The notes beneath the pieces are model-generated. The model was not told the DNA's origin, ran no database searches, and saw only the letters and a program-made list of their open reading frames with translations. 64,000 bases of DNA from Coraliomargarita sinensis (lineage in GTDB: Bacteria > Verrucomicrobiota > Verrucomicrobiia > Opitutales > Coraliomargaritaceae), in the NCBI RefSeq assembly GCF_003185655.1, contig NZ_QHJQ01000005.1, forward strand, positions 62,001-126,000, given 5' to 3'. Numbering within the stretch: position 1 is the stretch's first letter; every line of letters starts with the position of its first letter. Shown here one piece after another: positions 27,190 to 35,828 of the stretch. The translations under genes were made by a program, and so were the position numbers.

Positions 27190-30100
27190 ATGGCCCTAAA
27201 AAAATCTCCTTCGAGAATCGTCCTGTTCGTGCTATTCTGCGCGACGCTGACTTGTTGGATTATCCTGAAAGATAGCCAGTCTTCTGTCCTGCCCGTCGAG
27301 CAAACGGCCTCCAATGCTGGGAAACCGTCAATTCAGGCCGATAACCGAGGCATCGAAGCGTCACGGCCCGCGGATACAGGATATCCAGCCGGAGACGAAA
27401 GATTACCGCCGACAGCGGGTGCTGCGCAGGAAAGGGCGGAACTCTCTTCGCGCGATTGGAGGCCAGCTGCTGTTTTTTGCCGCGAAATGCGCCCGGTGCC
27501 GGCCCTTGAACATCCGCGGGGGGTAAATGCCACGCGCCGTTATCGCGATCCTGTCCATCTGAAGGTGGATTCTTCATTGGCTTCGGTACAACCTGCGGTG
27601 CTGGCGGGGTCGCCGGTGGATGGGCGCTTTCATCTCCAACCTGATGAGGTCGACCCACACACACGTCAGGCCGGGCGCCTGGTATTTAACGCTGATGCCG
27701 TTGATGCTGTAGTGGCGGGGCGCAAGTCCCGCATCCTTGCACCGACATTAACGGAGGAAGTGATGACACTGGAATTTGAAACCGTTAAGACTCGCTCCGC
27801 CAACACGCATACGATTCAGGGCCATGTGGTCGGAGAAAAAGAGAGTAGCACGGCTCAGATTGTTTACCACGACGGTATTCTTCAGGGAAACGTCATGCGC
27901 TATGATAAGGGCCAGGAAATCGAATACCGAATTATGTCCGACGGCCATATGATGGTACGTGAGGTCGATATCGTGAGCCAGAACCAAGTAGCCTGCGGCA
28001 CCTGTGCCGGGTTTGATCATTCCCAGATGCTTGACCATTTCCCGTCCGGTATCGAGGCAGATATCGAAGCCGATGTTTATGATGCTATCGAGGCTAAAAG
28101 CTTTTCCCACGACGAGGATCAGGAAGCGGTCAACCGCGATACGTCTGGTTGGCGCACAGTCGATGTGACTGTCGGTTACGACCCTGACGCGCGTACTAAC
28201 TACAGCTCTTTCAGCTATAACGGGTATTCCGGAATTGAAGCACGTATCATTGCGGCAGTGGATCGTATGAACCAGGCTTTCATTAACAGTGAAATCACGG
28301 ACACCGAAATGATTCTGTTGGGAACGATTGAAGATCCTGACTACGATGCTCCGGGAAGCTCGAGTAATCTTGGGGACGAATTGACGAACTTGCGGAACGA
28401 GGATGGGGTTCTCGATGCTGTGACTGACTTCAACAATCGCCTCGGGGGTGATTTGGTTACCTTTGTGGTGGGGAGTGGCCAAGGACAGTCAGGCGTGGCT
28501 AATTCAGCGAATCGCTATGCCATCGTATCAGCGGTTAGCATGACAGCCAGCGGTCTGGTCTATGCCCACGAGTTGGGGCACAACATGAATGCCCAGCACG
28601 CCTGGGCCGATACCGGACTCAACGAAGATTCCAATACCGGCTGGCGATTTTATGGCCAAGGGGGTGGGCAATACCGCACAATCATGGCTTACGGTGAAAG
28701 CGCTTGGTTGAGGATTCCTTATTATTCAAACCCCAATGTTCTCTTTGATGGTTCCCGCACCGGTGCCGAGGATGGCTATGATGCCACCAACGACACGACG
28801 GTTGATTCGCGTCTGGTCGTCGGGGGGTACGACATCGCTGGAAAATTCGACGACACGATTACCGGATTTGACGGCAGTGTTTTGACGCGCGGTGCCGATA
28901 ACGCCCGGGTCATCGATACCGGAGATGGTAAAGCCAACGCCGGTGCAACCGCAGCTTCTTTTTGGGCGACCCGAAGTGATTTCGAGATTATCAATCCGCT
29001 GGCGGGGACAGAGTGGGAAAAAGGCACCACGCAAACCATTCAATTCAACGGTGGCGACTATCAGGATATCGCCACGATTTCATTGTATAAGGGCGGCGTC
29101 CTTCAAAGTACCTTCGCTACGGACGTCAACCCGATCGAAGCAAGAAACATTGAGTGGACTATTCCCTATGATCTGCCCAACGGCACCGATTACATGATCC
29201 GGGTCGAGTTGGACCGTAACGGTGGCATGGAGATCGCGGAGAGTGGCAACTTCAGGATTTACAGCAGCTTACCCCGGGTAAGCTCGGGGGCCGCGCCCGC
29301 TGTTCCGGAAGGCATCGGTGTCATCTCCAGCGTGGAACTGACCTTCAACGTGCCCATGGATCTGGGCACATTTGATGCCGGGACGGATATCATCTCATTC
29401 CTGGGGCCGGTTGGTAATTCCGTCCTCGCTTCCATAACCGGAACCTCCTGGTCCGAAGGCAATACGGTCCTTACCATCGAATTCACGCCGCCCGCCCAAC
29501 ACGGGGCGTATGAATTGGTAATTGGTCCGGACATAGAGGATGCCTTCGGTACGCTCATGGACCAGGATGGGGATGGAACAGCGGGGGAAAGCGTCGAGGA
29601 CCGGCATACCTACACTTTCACGATTAATCCGCCCTTACCGTATTACGCTTCCATGGATAGAGACCCAGGGTGGACGTTTATCGATAACCGGACCGATGGT
29701 AAAGGTTGGGCCTACGGGCAACCGACCGGTCAGGTGCAAAATGCTTATCGCGGGAAAGATCCGTCATCCGGATTTAACGGCCCCAACGTTATCGGCTATA
29801 ACCTGAATGGTAGCTACGAGATCGAAATGCCGTTAACACGCTGGGCCGTCACGCCTGTGATCGACTGCAGCAATCATGAAAATACACGAGTTAAGTTCCA
29901 ACGTTGGTTGGGTGTCTATTGGGGGTTTGATGACACTGCTTTACTTCAGGTTTCGAATGATGGGGTGAATTGGACCACCTTGTGGGAGAATCCCGAGACC
30001 TACATTACCGATGATGGTGAATGGATTGAAGAAGAATACGACATTTCCGCCGTCGCGGATGGTCAATCCACCGTTTATGTTCGCTGGGGAATCGGGCCGA

Positions 30101-31908
30101 CGGATTGGAACAACAATGGCGGTGCCTGCGGCTGGAACATTGATGAGGTGGTCGTTTTCGGAGACATTCCCGGAGAGTCGGATAACACGGCACCTTATCC
30201 CAGCCCCATGGCATTCGCGAATGCGCCGGCCGCTTCAAGTATCGATTCGATCACGATGACCGCGACTGCCGCCCTGGACGTGCATGAAGTCGAATACTAC
30301 TTTACGGAAACCTCTGGTAATCCCGGAGGCAGCGACAGCGGCTGGCAGGACAGCCCGACTTACACCGATACTGGACTGGATGAAGATACACAGTATACCT
30401 ACACTGTCACCGCCCGGGATAAAAGCCCGAATCAGAATGTGACGGATCCTTCGGCAGAGGCATCGGCGACCACTGATATTAGCTATCCGCCCGAAGTGGA
30501 TGCAGGTTCCGAACAATCGGCGACAATCGGTGGCTTCGGGACGCCCTGGACGCCTGAAAAAATTCAGACCGATGCCTGGTACGATGCCAGCGATTCCTTC
30601 AGCATGACGGTGATTGATGACGGCGTCTTCCAGTGGCTCGACAAGAGCGGGAATGACCGCCACGCCCTGCAATCCACGGCGGCCCGACAGCCTGCACTTC
30701 TTCAGGCAGCTCTGAATGATAAAGATGTCGTGTCCTTCGACGGCTCAGACGACTACTTTGAACTTGGAACCCATTTGGATTTTCTGGCGGGCGTCTCTCA
30801 CTCCGCATTTATCGTTGTAGCAGATATTACCAGCTTCCAACCCATTTATGGTTCGCAGAAAAGTAGAGGTGGAGCCAACAGCCTGGAAGTGGGGTTCGAT
30901 GGTTCAAAATATAAAGTGAACATCTTTGGCGACGATTTCAGACCATTGATCGGGCACAATTTTGACAATAGCGGCAGTATCGTAAACTTCATTTGGCCGA
31001 TCGGGTCTCCCAGAGAAGTCTTCGCCAACGGAAACTTAGAAGCTGTCGACGACGTACCCGCACCGGCAATCGACACGCTGCGTGACGGAGGACATTTCGG
31101 TTTCGTTATGGACCGCGGCTACTTTGGCGGTGATATTGCCGAAATGGTCTTCCTCACCGGAACCGTGACCAGCACGGATCGCGAACGTATGGAGGGCTAC
31201 CTCGCCCACAAGTGGGGCCTGACGGATAATCTTCCTGCAAATCATCCCTATAAAACAGAGCTTCCCCAAGACATCGGTGCTGAAGTTCAGCTAAATGGCA
31301 CGGTGACTGATTCCAACGGCGACTCGCCGGATACCGAATGGACGGTTGTCTCTGGCCCGGCTCCGGTGCGTTTCGCGGATCCAACCATTATCGACACTAC
31401 GGCAACGTTCTCAGAAGAAGGAACCTACGTTCTTCGCCTGACCGCAGACGATGGAATCTATGTGAGATCCTCCGATGTGACAATCACGGTGAATCCCGGT
31501 GGTAATGACTTCACCAATTGGATTTCCGGCTACGATGTCGGCGACTTAACGGCCGCCGGCGACGACTACGACGGTGATGGCATTCCGAATGCGATTGAGA
31601 ACTACTTCGGCACGGATCCGAGCGCGCCCAGTGTTGGGCTATACAATATGGAGGTATCAACCGACGGGGGCAGCACATTCACTTTCAAGCATCCGATGAG
31701 CGAGAATCCCGCTTCCGATATTACGGCAAGCTACCGCTGGTCCACGGACTTATCTCAGTTTCACGGCAGTGGAGAAAGTAATGGCGCTGGAACCACGGTC
31801 ACGTTTGAAGCCAGCTCTCCGGTAAACGGGGAGGTCACGGTAACCGCGACTGTCTCGGATACGTCCACCGAAAAGCTGTTTGTCTCAGTCTTTGTCGTCC
31901 AGGAGTGA
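27190..31908 (+). CDS. Very large secreted metzincin-type metalloprotease, multidomain
   Basis: 1572 residues from the ATG at 27190, which gives a clean signal segment (IVLFVLFCATLTCWIIL); a TTG at 27127 is the alternative. Order: propeptide to about 320; M12B/reprolysin-like domain with YAHELGHNMNAQHAW (about 460, zinc site HExxHxxNxxH) and Met-turn TIMAYG; Kre9-like module (about 600); SbsA-type Ig-like module (about 695); a jelly-roll segment (about 815-1000); FN3-like (1000-1100); LamG-like (DAWYDASDSFS, about 1127 onward); PKD/REJ-like (about 1360); and a C-terminal region with the calcium-type DYDGDGIPNAIENYFGTDP, typical of large secreted verrucomicrobial proteins. Likely degrades extracellular protein or glycoprotein. 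Confidence 0.88.
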   Translation: MALKKSPSRIVLFVLFCATLTCWIILKDSQSSVLPVEQTASNAGKPSIQADNRGIEASRPADTGYPAGDERLPPTAGAAQERAELSSRDWRPAAVFCREMRPVPALEHPRGVNATRRYRDPVHLKVDSSLASVQPAVLAGSPVDGRFHLQPDEVDPHTRQAGRLVFNADAVDAVVAGRKSRILAPTLTEEVMTLEFETVKTRSANTHTIQGHVVGEKESSTAQIVYHDGILQGNVMRYDKGQEIEYRIMSDGHMMVREVDIVSQNQVACGTCAGFDHSQMLDHFPSGIEADIEADVYDAIEAKSFSHDEDQEAVNRDTSGWRTVDVTVGYDPDARTNYSSFSYNGYSGIEARIIAAVDRMNQAFINSEITDTEMILLGTIEDPDYDAPGSSSNLGDELTNLRNEDGVLDAVTDFNNRLGGDLVTFVVGSGQGQSGVANSANRYAIVSAVSMTASGLVYAHELGHNMNAQHAWADTGLNEDSNTGWRFYGQGGGQYRTIMAYGESAWLRIPYYSNPNVLFDGSRTGAEDGYDATNDTTVDSRLVVGGYDIAGKFDDTITGFDGSVLTRGADNARVIDTGDGKANAGATAASFWATRSDFEIINPLAGTEWEKGTTQTIQFNGGDYQDIATISLYKGGVLQSTFATDVNPIEARNIEWTIPYDLPNGTDYMIRVELDRNGGMEIAESGNFRIYSSLPRVSSGAAPAVPEGIGVISSVELTFNVPMDLGTFDAGTDIISFLGPVGNSVLASITGTSWSEGNTVLTIEFTPPAQHGAYELVIGPDIEDAFGTLMDQDGDGTAGESVEDRHTYTFTINPPLPYYASMDRDPGWTFIDNRTDGKGWAYGQPTGQVQNAYRGKDPSSGFNGPNVIGYNLNGSYEIEMPLTRWAVTPVIDCSNHENTRVKFQRWLGVYWGFDDTALLQVSNDGVNWTTLWENPETYITDDGEWIEEEYDISAVADGQSTVYVRWGIGPTDWNNNGGACGWNIDEVVVFGDIPGESDNTAPYPSPMAFANAPAASSIDSITMTATAALDVHEVEYYFTETSGNPGGSDSGWQDSPTYTDTGLDEDTQYTYTVTARDKSPNQNVTDPSAEASATTDISYPPEVDAGSEQSATIGGFGTPWTPEKIQTDAWYDASDSFSMTVIDDGVFQWLDKSGNDRHALQSTAARQPALLQAALNDKDVVSFDGSDDYFELGTHLDFLAGVSHSAFIVVADITSFQPIYGSQKSRGGANSLEVGFDGSKYKVNIFGDDFRPLIGHNFDNSGSIVNFIWPIGSPREVFANGNLEAVDDVPAPAIDTLRDGGHFGFVMDRGYFGGDIAEMVFLTGTVTSTDRERMEGYLAHKWGLTDNLPANHPYKTELPQDIGAEVQLNGTVTDSNGDSPDTEWTVVSGPAPVRFADPTIIDTTATFSEEGTYVLRLTADDGIYVRSSDVTITVNPGGNDFTNWISGYDVGDLTAAGDDYDGDGIPNAIENYFGTDPSAPSVGLYNMEVSTDGGSTFTFKHPMSENPASDITASYRWSTDLSQFHGSGESNGAGTTVTFEASSPVNGEVTVTATVSDTSTEKLFVSVFVVQE

Positions 31909-31934
31909 TAAGGCAGGCGCGCTGTTGAGTCGTA

Positions 31935-32870
31935 TCATTGACCGTGTTGCCGCTCCTCTTGGTCGGCTCCCGATAGTCCCCGTTGCTTAATGTGTTCACG
32001 GTTGGCTGGTTCGACATGGATGAGCACGGTGGACACTTCCGGATGTTGCTTGCGCATGCGTTCCTTGACCGAGCGTGCAATTTCATGCCCTTCCTCGACG
32101 GAAATTTCGGGATCAACCTGGAGGTGTAGGTCGACCTCAAAAAAGTCGCCGATCCGACGTACGCGAAAATCATGGTAAGCCAACGCACCCGGAGTGGGCA
32201 GGATATGCTCGCGAAGGTCCTCGATGATCTCTCTTTCCGGAGCGGCATCCAATAAATCGGCACAGGCCCGGAAGAAAATTTTAAAGGACTCAAAGGTCAG
32301 ATAACCTCCCAGAATTAAGGTGACGGCATCGTCGAGGAAAGCCCACTGCGGCCCGCCGATCCAGACGGCGAACAGGGCGACAGCTACGCCCAGCGAAGAG
32401 AGGCTATCCATCCGGTGGTGCCAGGCGTTGGCCATCACCAGTTCGGATTTCAGTCGGCGGGCGACGCTCCGTGTCCACCAGAAGAGACCTTCTTTAAGCA
32501 CGAGCGAAACCAGGGCCAGGGCCAACGCCGCACCGGCTTTCGTTTGGCTCAGAGCGGTGCGGACATCGAAGAGGGCGGCCAGCACCAGACCTAGGGAAAA
32601 GACCAGTAGAACCCCACCGACAATGAACTTCGCAAAACTGGCGAACTTGTGATGCCCATAGAGATGGTTGGCATCCTCCGGCTTATTAGCCAAAGAAAGG
32701 CCGACCAGCACGACAATGTCGGTCAGCAGGTCCAGCAGGCTGTGCGCACCGTCAGCCAGAAGGGCCTTGGAGTTCAGCGCCCAACCGCCAGCGACTTTAA
32801 CGCAGCCCAGCCCCAGATTGACCAGCAGGCCGATCCAGGTGATCTGAAGGGCCGTACGCTGCTTCGCCAC
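31935..32870 (-). CDS. Cation diffusion facilitator (CDF) metal transporter
   Basis: 311 residues, six membrane helices and a cytoplasmic C-terminal domain. Metal sites are LLADGAHSLLDLLTD (H43, D47) and NAWHHRMDSLSS (H151/H152, D155), the HxxxD pairs of CDF exporters. The C-terminal FEVDLHLQVDPEISVEEGHEI is the ferredoxin-like dimer domain. It probably exports Zn, Mn or Fe in exchange for protons. It starts with GTG whose G overlaps the TAG stop of the upstream DUF6288 gene (TAGTG), implying translational coupling. Confidence 0.93.
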   Translation of the reverse strand: MAKQRTALQITWIGLLVNLGLGCVKVAGGWALNSKALLADGAHSLLDLLTDIVVLVGLSLANKPEDANHLYGHHKFASFAKFIVGGVLLVFSLGLVLAALFDVRTALSQTKAGAALALALVSLVLKEGLFWWTRSVARRLKSELVMANAWHHRMDSLSSLGVAVALFAVWIGGPQWAFLDDAVTLILGGYLTFESFKIFFRACADLLDAAPEREIIEDLREHILPTPGALAYHDFRVRRIGDFFEVDLHLQVDPEISVEEGHEIARSVKERMRKQHPEVSTVLIHVEPANREHIKQRGLSGADQEERQHGQ

Positions 32871-35626
32871 TAGTCGGTCCGCATGTAGATATGATAGCCC
32901 GGATGCCAGTCATCGGGGATGGCGTCCGTGCCTTCGTCGTCCGGATCACCGCCGAATTTACCACCGCGTTCCACGATGAGGAAATCGATCCCCTCGTAGG
33001 TCCGGATTTCCATCTGAAGCGCTTGGTCCACATCCATGCCGACCAGCATGTTGCCGGACCAGAAGTGGTTGCGGTAGTAGCCTGACTTTGTGGTTTTGCC
33101 GTTCGGCTCTATCTTGAGAGTATCCTTCGAACCTTTGATCGTCGCTTTGCCGTCCTTGAGATTGTTTTTGAGCCAGGATTCAACTTTATCGTCAATTTCG
33201 CCAGGCTTGTTCGCCGGTGGCCAGATCGCCCATTCCCAGGTGCCGATCAATTGGTCATTAGGTTCGAACCGGCCCTGGAATTGATACATGTCGGCATCGC
33301 GACCGCTCTTGTAGGATTCTAAAGTTGTTCTCGGGATGCGCCGCACAAATTCCTCACCCTCGGGGACCTGTTGCACGATGTTCCCGATGCGTGCCCGAAT
33401 CGTTTTGGCACCGCGCTTTGGGGAGGCACCCGTGTAGGGATCGGCGAGTTGATCAGGCAGGCTGAGATAGGCCTTTTTCAGGATGGGGCTAGCGTACTCC
33501 TGTATGTCCCGGTTTGCCCCGGCGATCGTTTGCTGGAGTTCCCGCGTGGTGTTACGGGAAGGTTCGTCGATCGCGAAAGAAGTGACCATTTTTACGACCG
33601 GGGGAAGGACCGTCTCATAGTGGTCACGTTCGGGAATAAGCTTACATAGAGTGAGCACTGCCTGCTCCTGCACCCAGACGCTATCGTACTCCAGAAACTC
33701 CAGCAATCGTTCGCGGTGTTGGGCGATCCGATCGATGTCCGCGCGTCGCAGCGCCTGAATCGCATACATTGCCACCCACCAGGATTCGTTCGGATCCTCG
33801 ACGATCTGGCTGACAAGGTCGAACATTTCGGTAGTCAGCTGGTCATCGGAAAAGGGCCTGCCTTTGAACATCCCGGCCATGGTCAAGAGCCCGGCCTCAC
33901 GAAGACGGGGATCGCCTGATTGGAGAAGCGGGACGACCAAATGTGTCCAGCCCTGTTTAACCACTCCCCGCATGGCGGCATGCCTAATCCCATATTCGGG
34001 GTGCAGGATGTATTTGAACATTTCCTTCTCGGTTGTTGCCGGGTCGTTGACAGCGTTGAGAACAGGTACCGAAGCATCAGTCGGGACTTTTTCGTTCAGA
34101 AGTTCTTCCTTTGTCAGCCCTAGCGCTTCACCAATGTAAATCGGGTCAGGCGAGTTGAAGACGTCGTCGGCTGCATTGCCCCAGGGGCGCTTGGGCAATT
34201 GAAAGGTTTTCGCATACGGACTCCGCGGGGCACCCCACAGTTGCAGGTTTTTGCGCGGATAGGTATAGGTAAGGGCAAAAAAGGTGCCCCAGTCGCGGCC
34301 CGCGGAGGCGTCGGTGAGCGAGCGGTTGTAACGGTCGTCCATCCCCTCAATGGCGACACTGCCGTCGTGGCGGCGGGAGAGGTCCATGACCCAGCGGCGG
34401 GTGTCGTGGTAGGAGCGGTAGGGGATGGGGCGTTTTTCGCGCATCAGAGCCATGGCACCGTGGTGCCAGATTTCGCCCATCCCGCCGCCGGTGTGGGCGG
34501 CGTGGAACCAGTTGGTGGCATAGAATGCTTTCATGGCGGAGTTATCACGCGCTTGCGCATAGACGGAATTTTCCCCTTCAGGGGTCAATTGTGCGGCTAC
34601 GGCCATCGCCATGGCCAAGCCACTGGTTTTGCCGTTATCCCGGAAGCCCCCCTCCGGAGTGCCGTTGCCGTAGGCGACGTTGCCACGGCCGCCGAAGCGG
34701 TAGAACTGCTTCAAGGATTCTCTCAAAGCGTAATCGTCGACCTCGACGCCGCAAAGCCGGGCCATAAGAAGGAAATTCATGGCATATATGCCCGAGGCAT
34801 GGACCTGCCCCGTCCCGGTCGAGTAGGTGAATGCGGCCGGCATACCACGGCCGCTCCAGCCGCCCTGGTACATGCGATCCTTGAGGTCCTCGGTCGCTTT
34901 CTTGATCACCGGCAGCACAGACTTGTCGCCCGTGCGCAGGTAGTATTCGCAAACACCGATACCGCTGTAGCCGATCTCCCATGTAATCCCGCCGACCTGT
35001 TCAATGTCCTGCATCCAGCGGCGGACAACAGCGAGGTCCTTCTCCTCACCGGTCGAGAGGAGGAAGAGCACCGAGCCCCAGGAAGGTTTGTCCTGCTCGG
35101 CGATAAGATCGGCGAGGTTGCGCACGATCTTGTCCGATTTGGCACAGTTAACCGGCCAGGTATCGCTGTAGGCACCCATGACCGGGATATTTACGCGGAC
35201 GTTGCCCTGGCCTTTGATTTTGAGGTCGATCACACCGTCGGTTGCTTCTGCCTCGGTAATGATATTGCCGAGAATGATACGTGGGTCGAAATCCTTCAGC
35301 ACCACGCCGTTGATACTCTCTATGATCTGGCCTTTTTTCAGCTTACCGGTTTTGTCAGCCGGCGAACCTTCTTCCACGTTATTAATCTCCATGGTCATGC
35401 CCGGGCGCTTCAGGTCGATGCCGATGCCGACCGGTCCAAAATAACGAATCTTCCAAACTCCCGAACGTCGACCGAAGTCTTTTGGGTAGGGGTTGAACAT
35501 GGGCTGGTAGCCCTCCTTGTAGTAATCGCTGCCTTCGACGGCCTGCGCCTGCGAGCCGAAACCGAGTGAGAGCGCGATAATTAGTCCGAGAGCAAATTTC
35601 GGAAGATGAAAATTGATTTTTGTCAT
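32870..35626 (-). CDS. Secreted DUF6288 protein with PDZ and HEAT-like regions
   Basis: 918 residues, signal peptide (FALGLIIALSLGFGSQAQA). A PDZ-like domain at about 75-150 is marked by VEEGSPADKTGKLKKGQIIESINGVVL. A long helical region follows with repeated active-gland or terpenoid-cyclase-like toroid features (YGNGTPEGGFRDNGKTSGLAMAMAV). HEAT-like helices (LVVPLLQSGDPRLREAGLLTM) precede a C-terminal beta part. The DUF6288 family is common in Verrucomicrobiota and Planctomycetota with no known function. Coupling to a metal exporter gene is unusual. Confidence 0.82.
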   Translation of the reverse strand: MTKINFHLPKFALGLIIALSLGFGSQAQAVEGSDYYKEGYQPMFNPYPKDFGRRSGVWKIRYFGPVGIGIDLKRPGMTMEINNVEEGSPADKTGKLKKGQIIESINGVVLKDFDPRIILGNIITEAEATDGVIDLKIKGQGNVRVNIPVMGAYSDTWPVNCAKSDKIVRNLADLIAEQDKPSWGSVLFLLSTGEEKDLAVVRRWMQDIEQVGGITWEIGYSGIGVCEYYLRTGDKSVLPVIKKATEDLKDRMYQGGWSGRGMPAAFTYSTGTGQVHASGIYAMNFLLMARLCGVEVDDYALRESLKQFYRFGGRGNVAYGNGTPEGGFRDNGKTSGLAMAMAVAAQLTPEGENSVYAQARDNSAMKAFYATNWFHAAHTGGGMGEIWHHGAMALMREKRPIPYRSYHDTRRWVMDLSRRHDGSVAIEGMDDRYNRSLTDASAGRDWGTFFALTYTYPRKNLQLWGAPRSPYAKTFQLPKRPWGNAADDVFNSPDPIYIGEALGLTKEELLNEKVPTDASVPVLNAVNDPATTEKEMFKYILHPEYGIRHAAMRGVVKQGWTHLVVPLLQSGDPRLREAGLLTMAGMFKGRPFSDDQLTTEMFDLVSQIVEDPNESWWVAMYAIQALRRADIDRIAQHRERLLEFLEYDSVWVQEQAVLTLCKLIPERDHYETVLPPVVKMVTSFAIDEPSRNTTRELQQTIAGANRDIQEYASPILKKAYLSLPDQLADPYTGASPKRGAKTIRARIGNIVQQVPEGEEFVRRIPRTTLESYKSGRDADMYQFQGRFEPNDQLIGTWEWAIWPPANKPGEIDDKVESWLKNNLKDGKATIKGSKDTLKIEPNGKTTKSGYYRNHFWSGNMLVGMDVDQALQMEIRTYEGIDFLIVERGGKFGGDPDDEGTDAIPDDWHPGYHIYMRTD

Positions 35627-35828
35627 AGCTGTTAATGAATCCCGGCCGTTTCTCCTTGGGGCGGAGGGGCTTTGAATTCTCAGTTCTGGTTTAGCGGAGC
35701 ATTTGGGTCATGCCCAGATTTTTCTTTGATATTAGGGGAGGATAATCGTTCACATCCCTGTCTCGAATTGGAACAAGTATGGTTTCGACCGATTCGGATA
35801 AACTACAATGCCGCCGTATATTCACAAG

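Noticed and set aside
34199..35569. 456-residue plus-strand open frame
   Set aside because: Antisense to the DUF6288 gene; no recognisable domain and Ala/Gly/Val-rich shadow composition.
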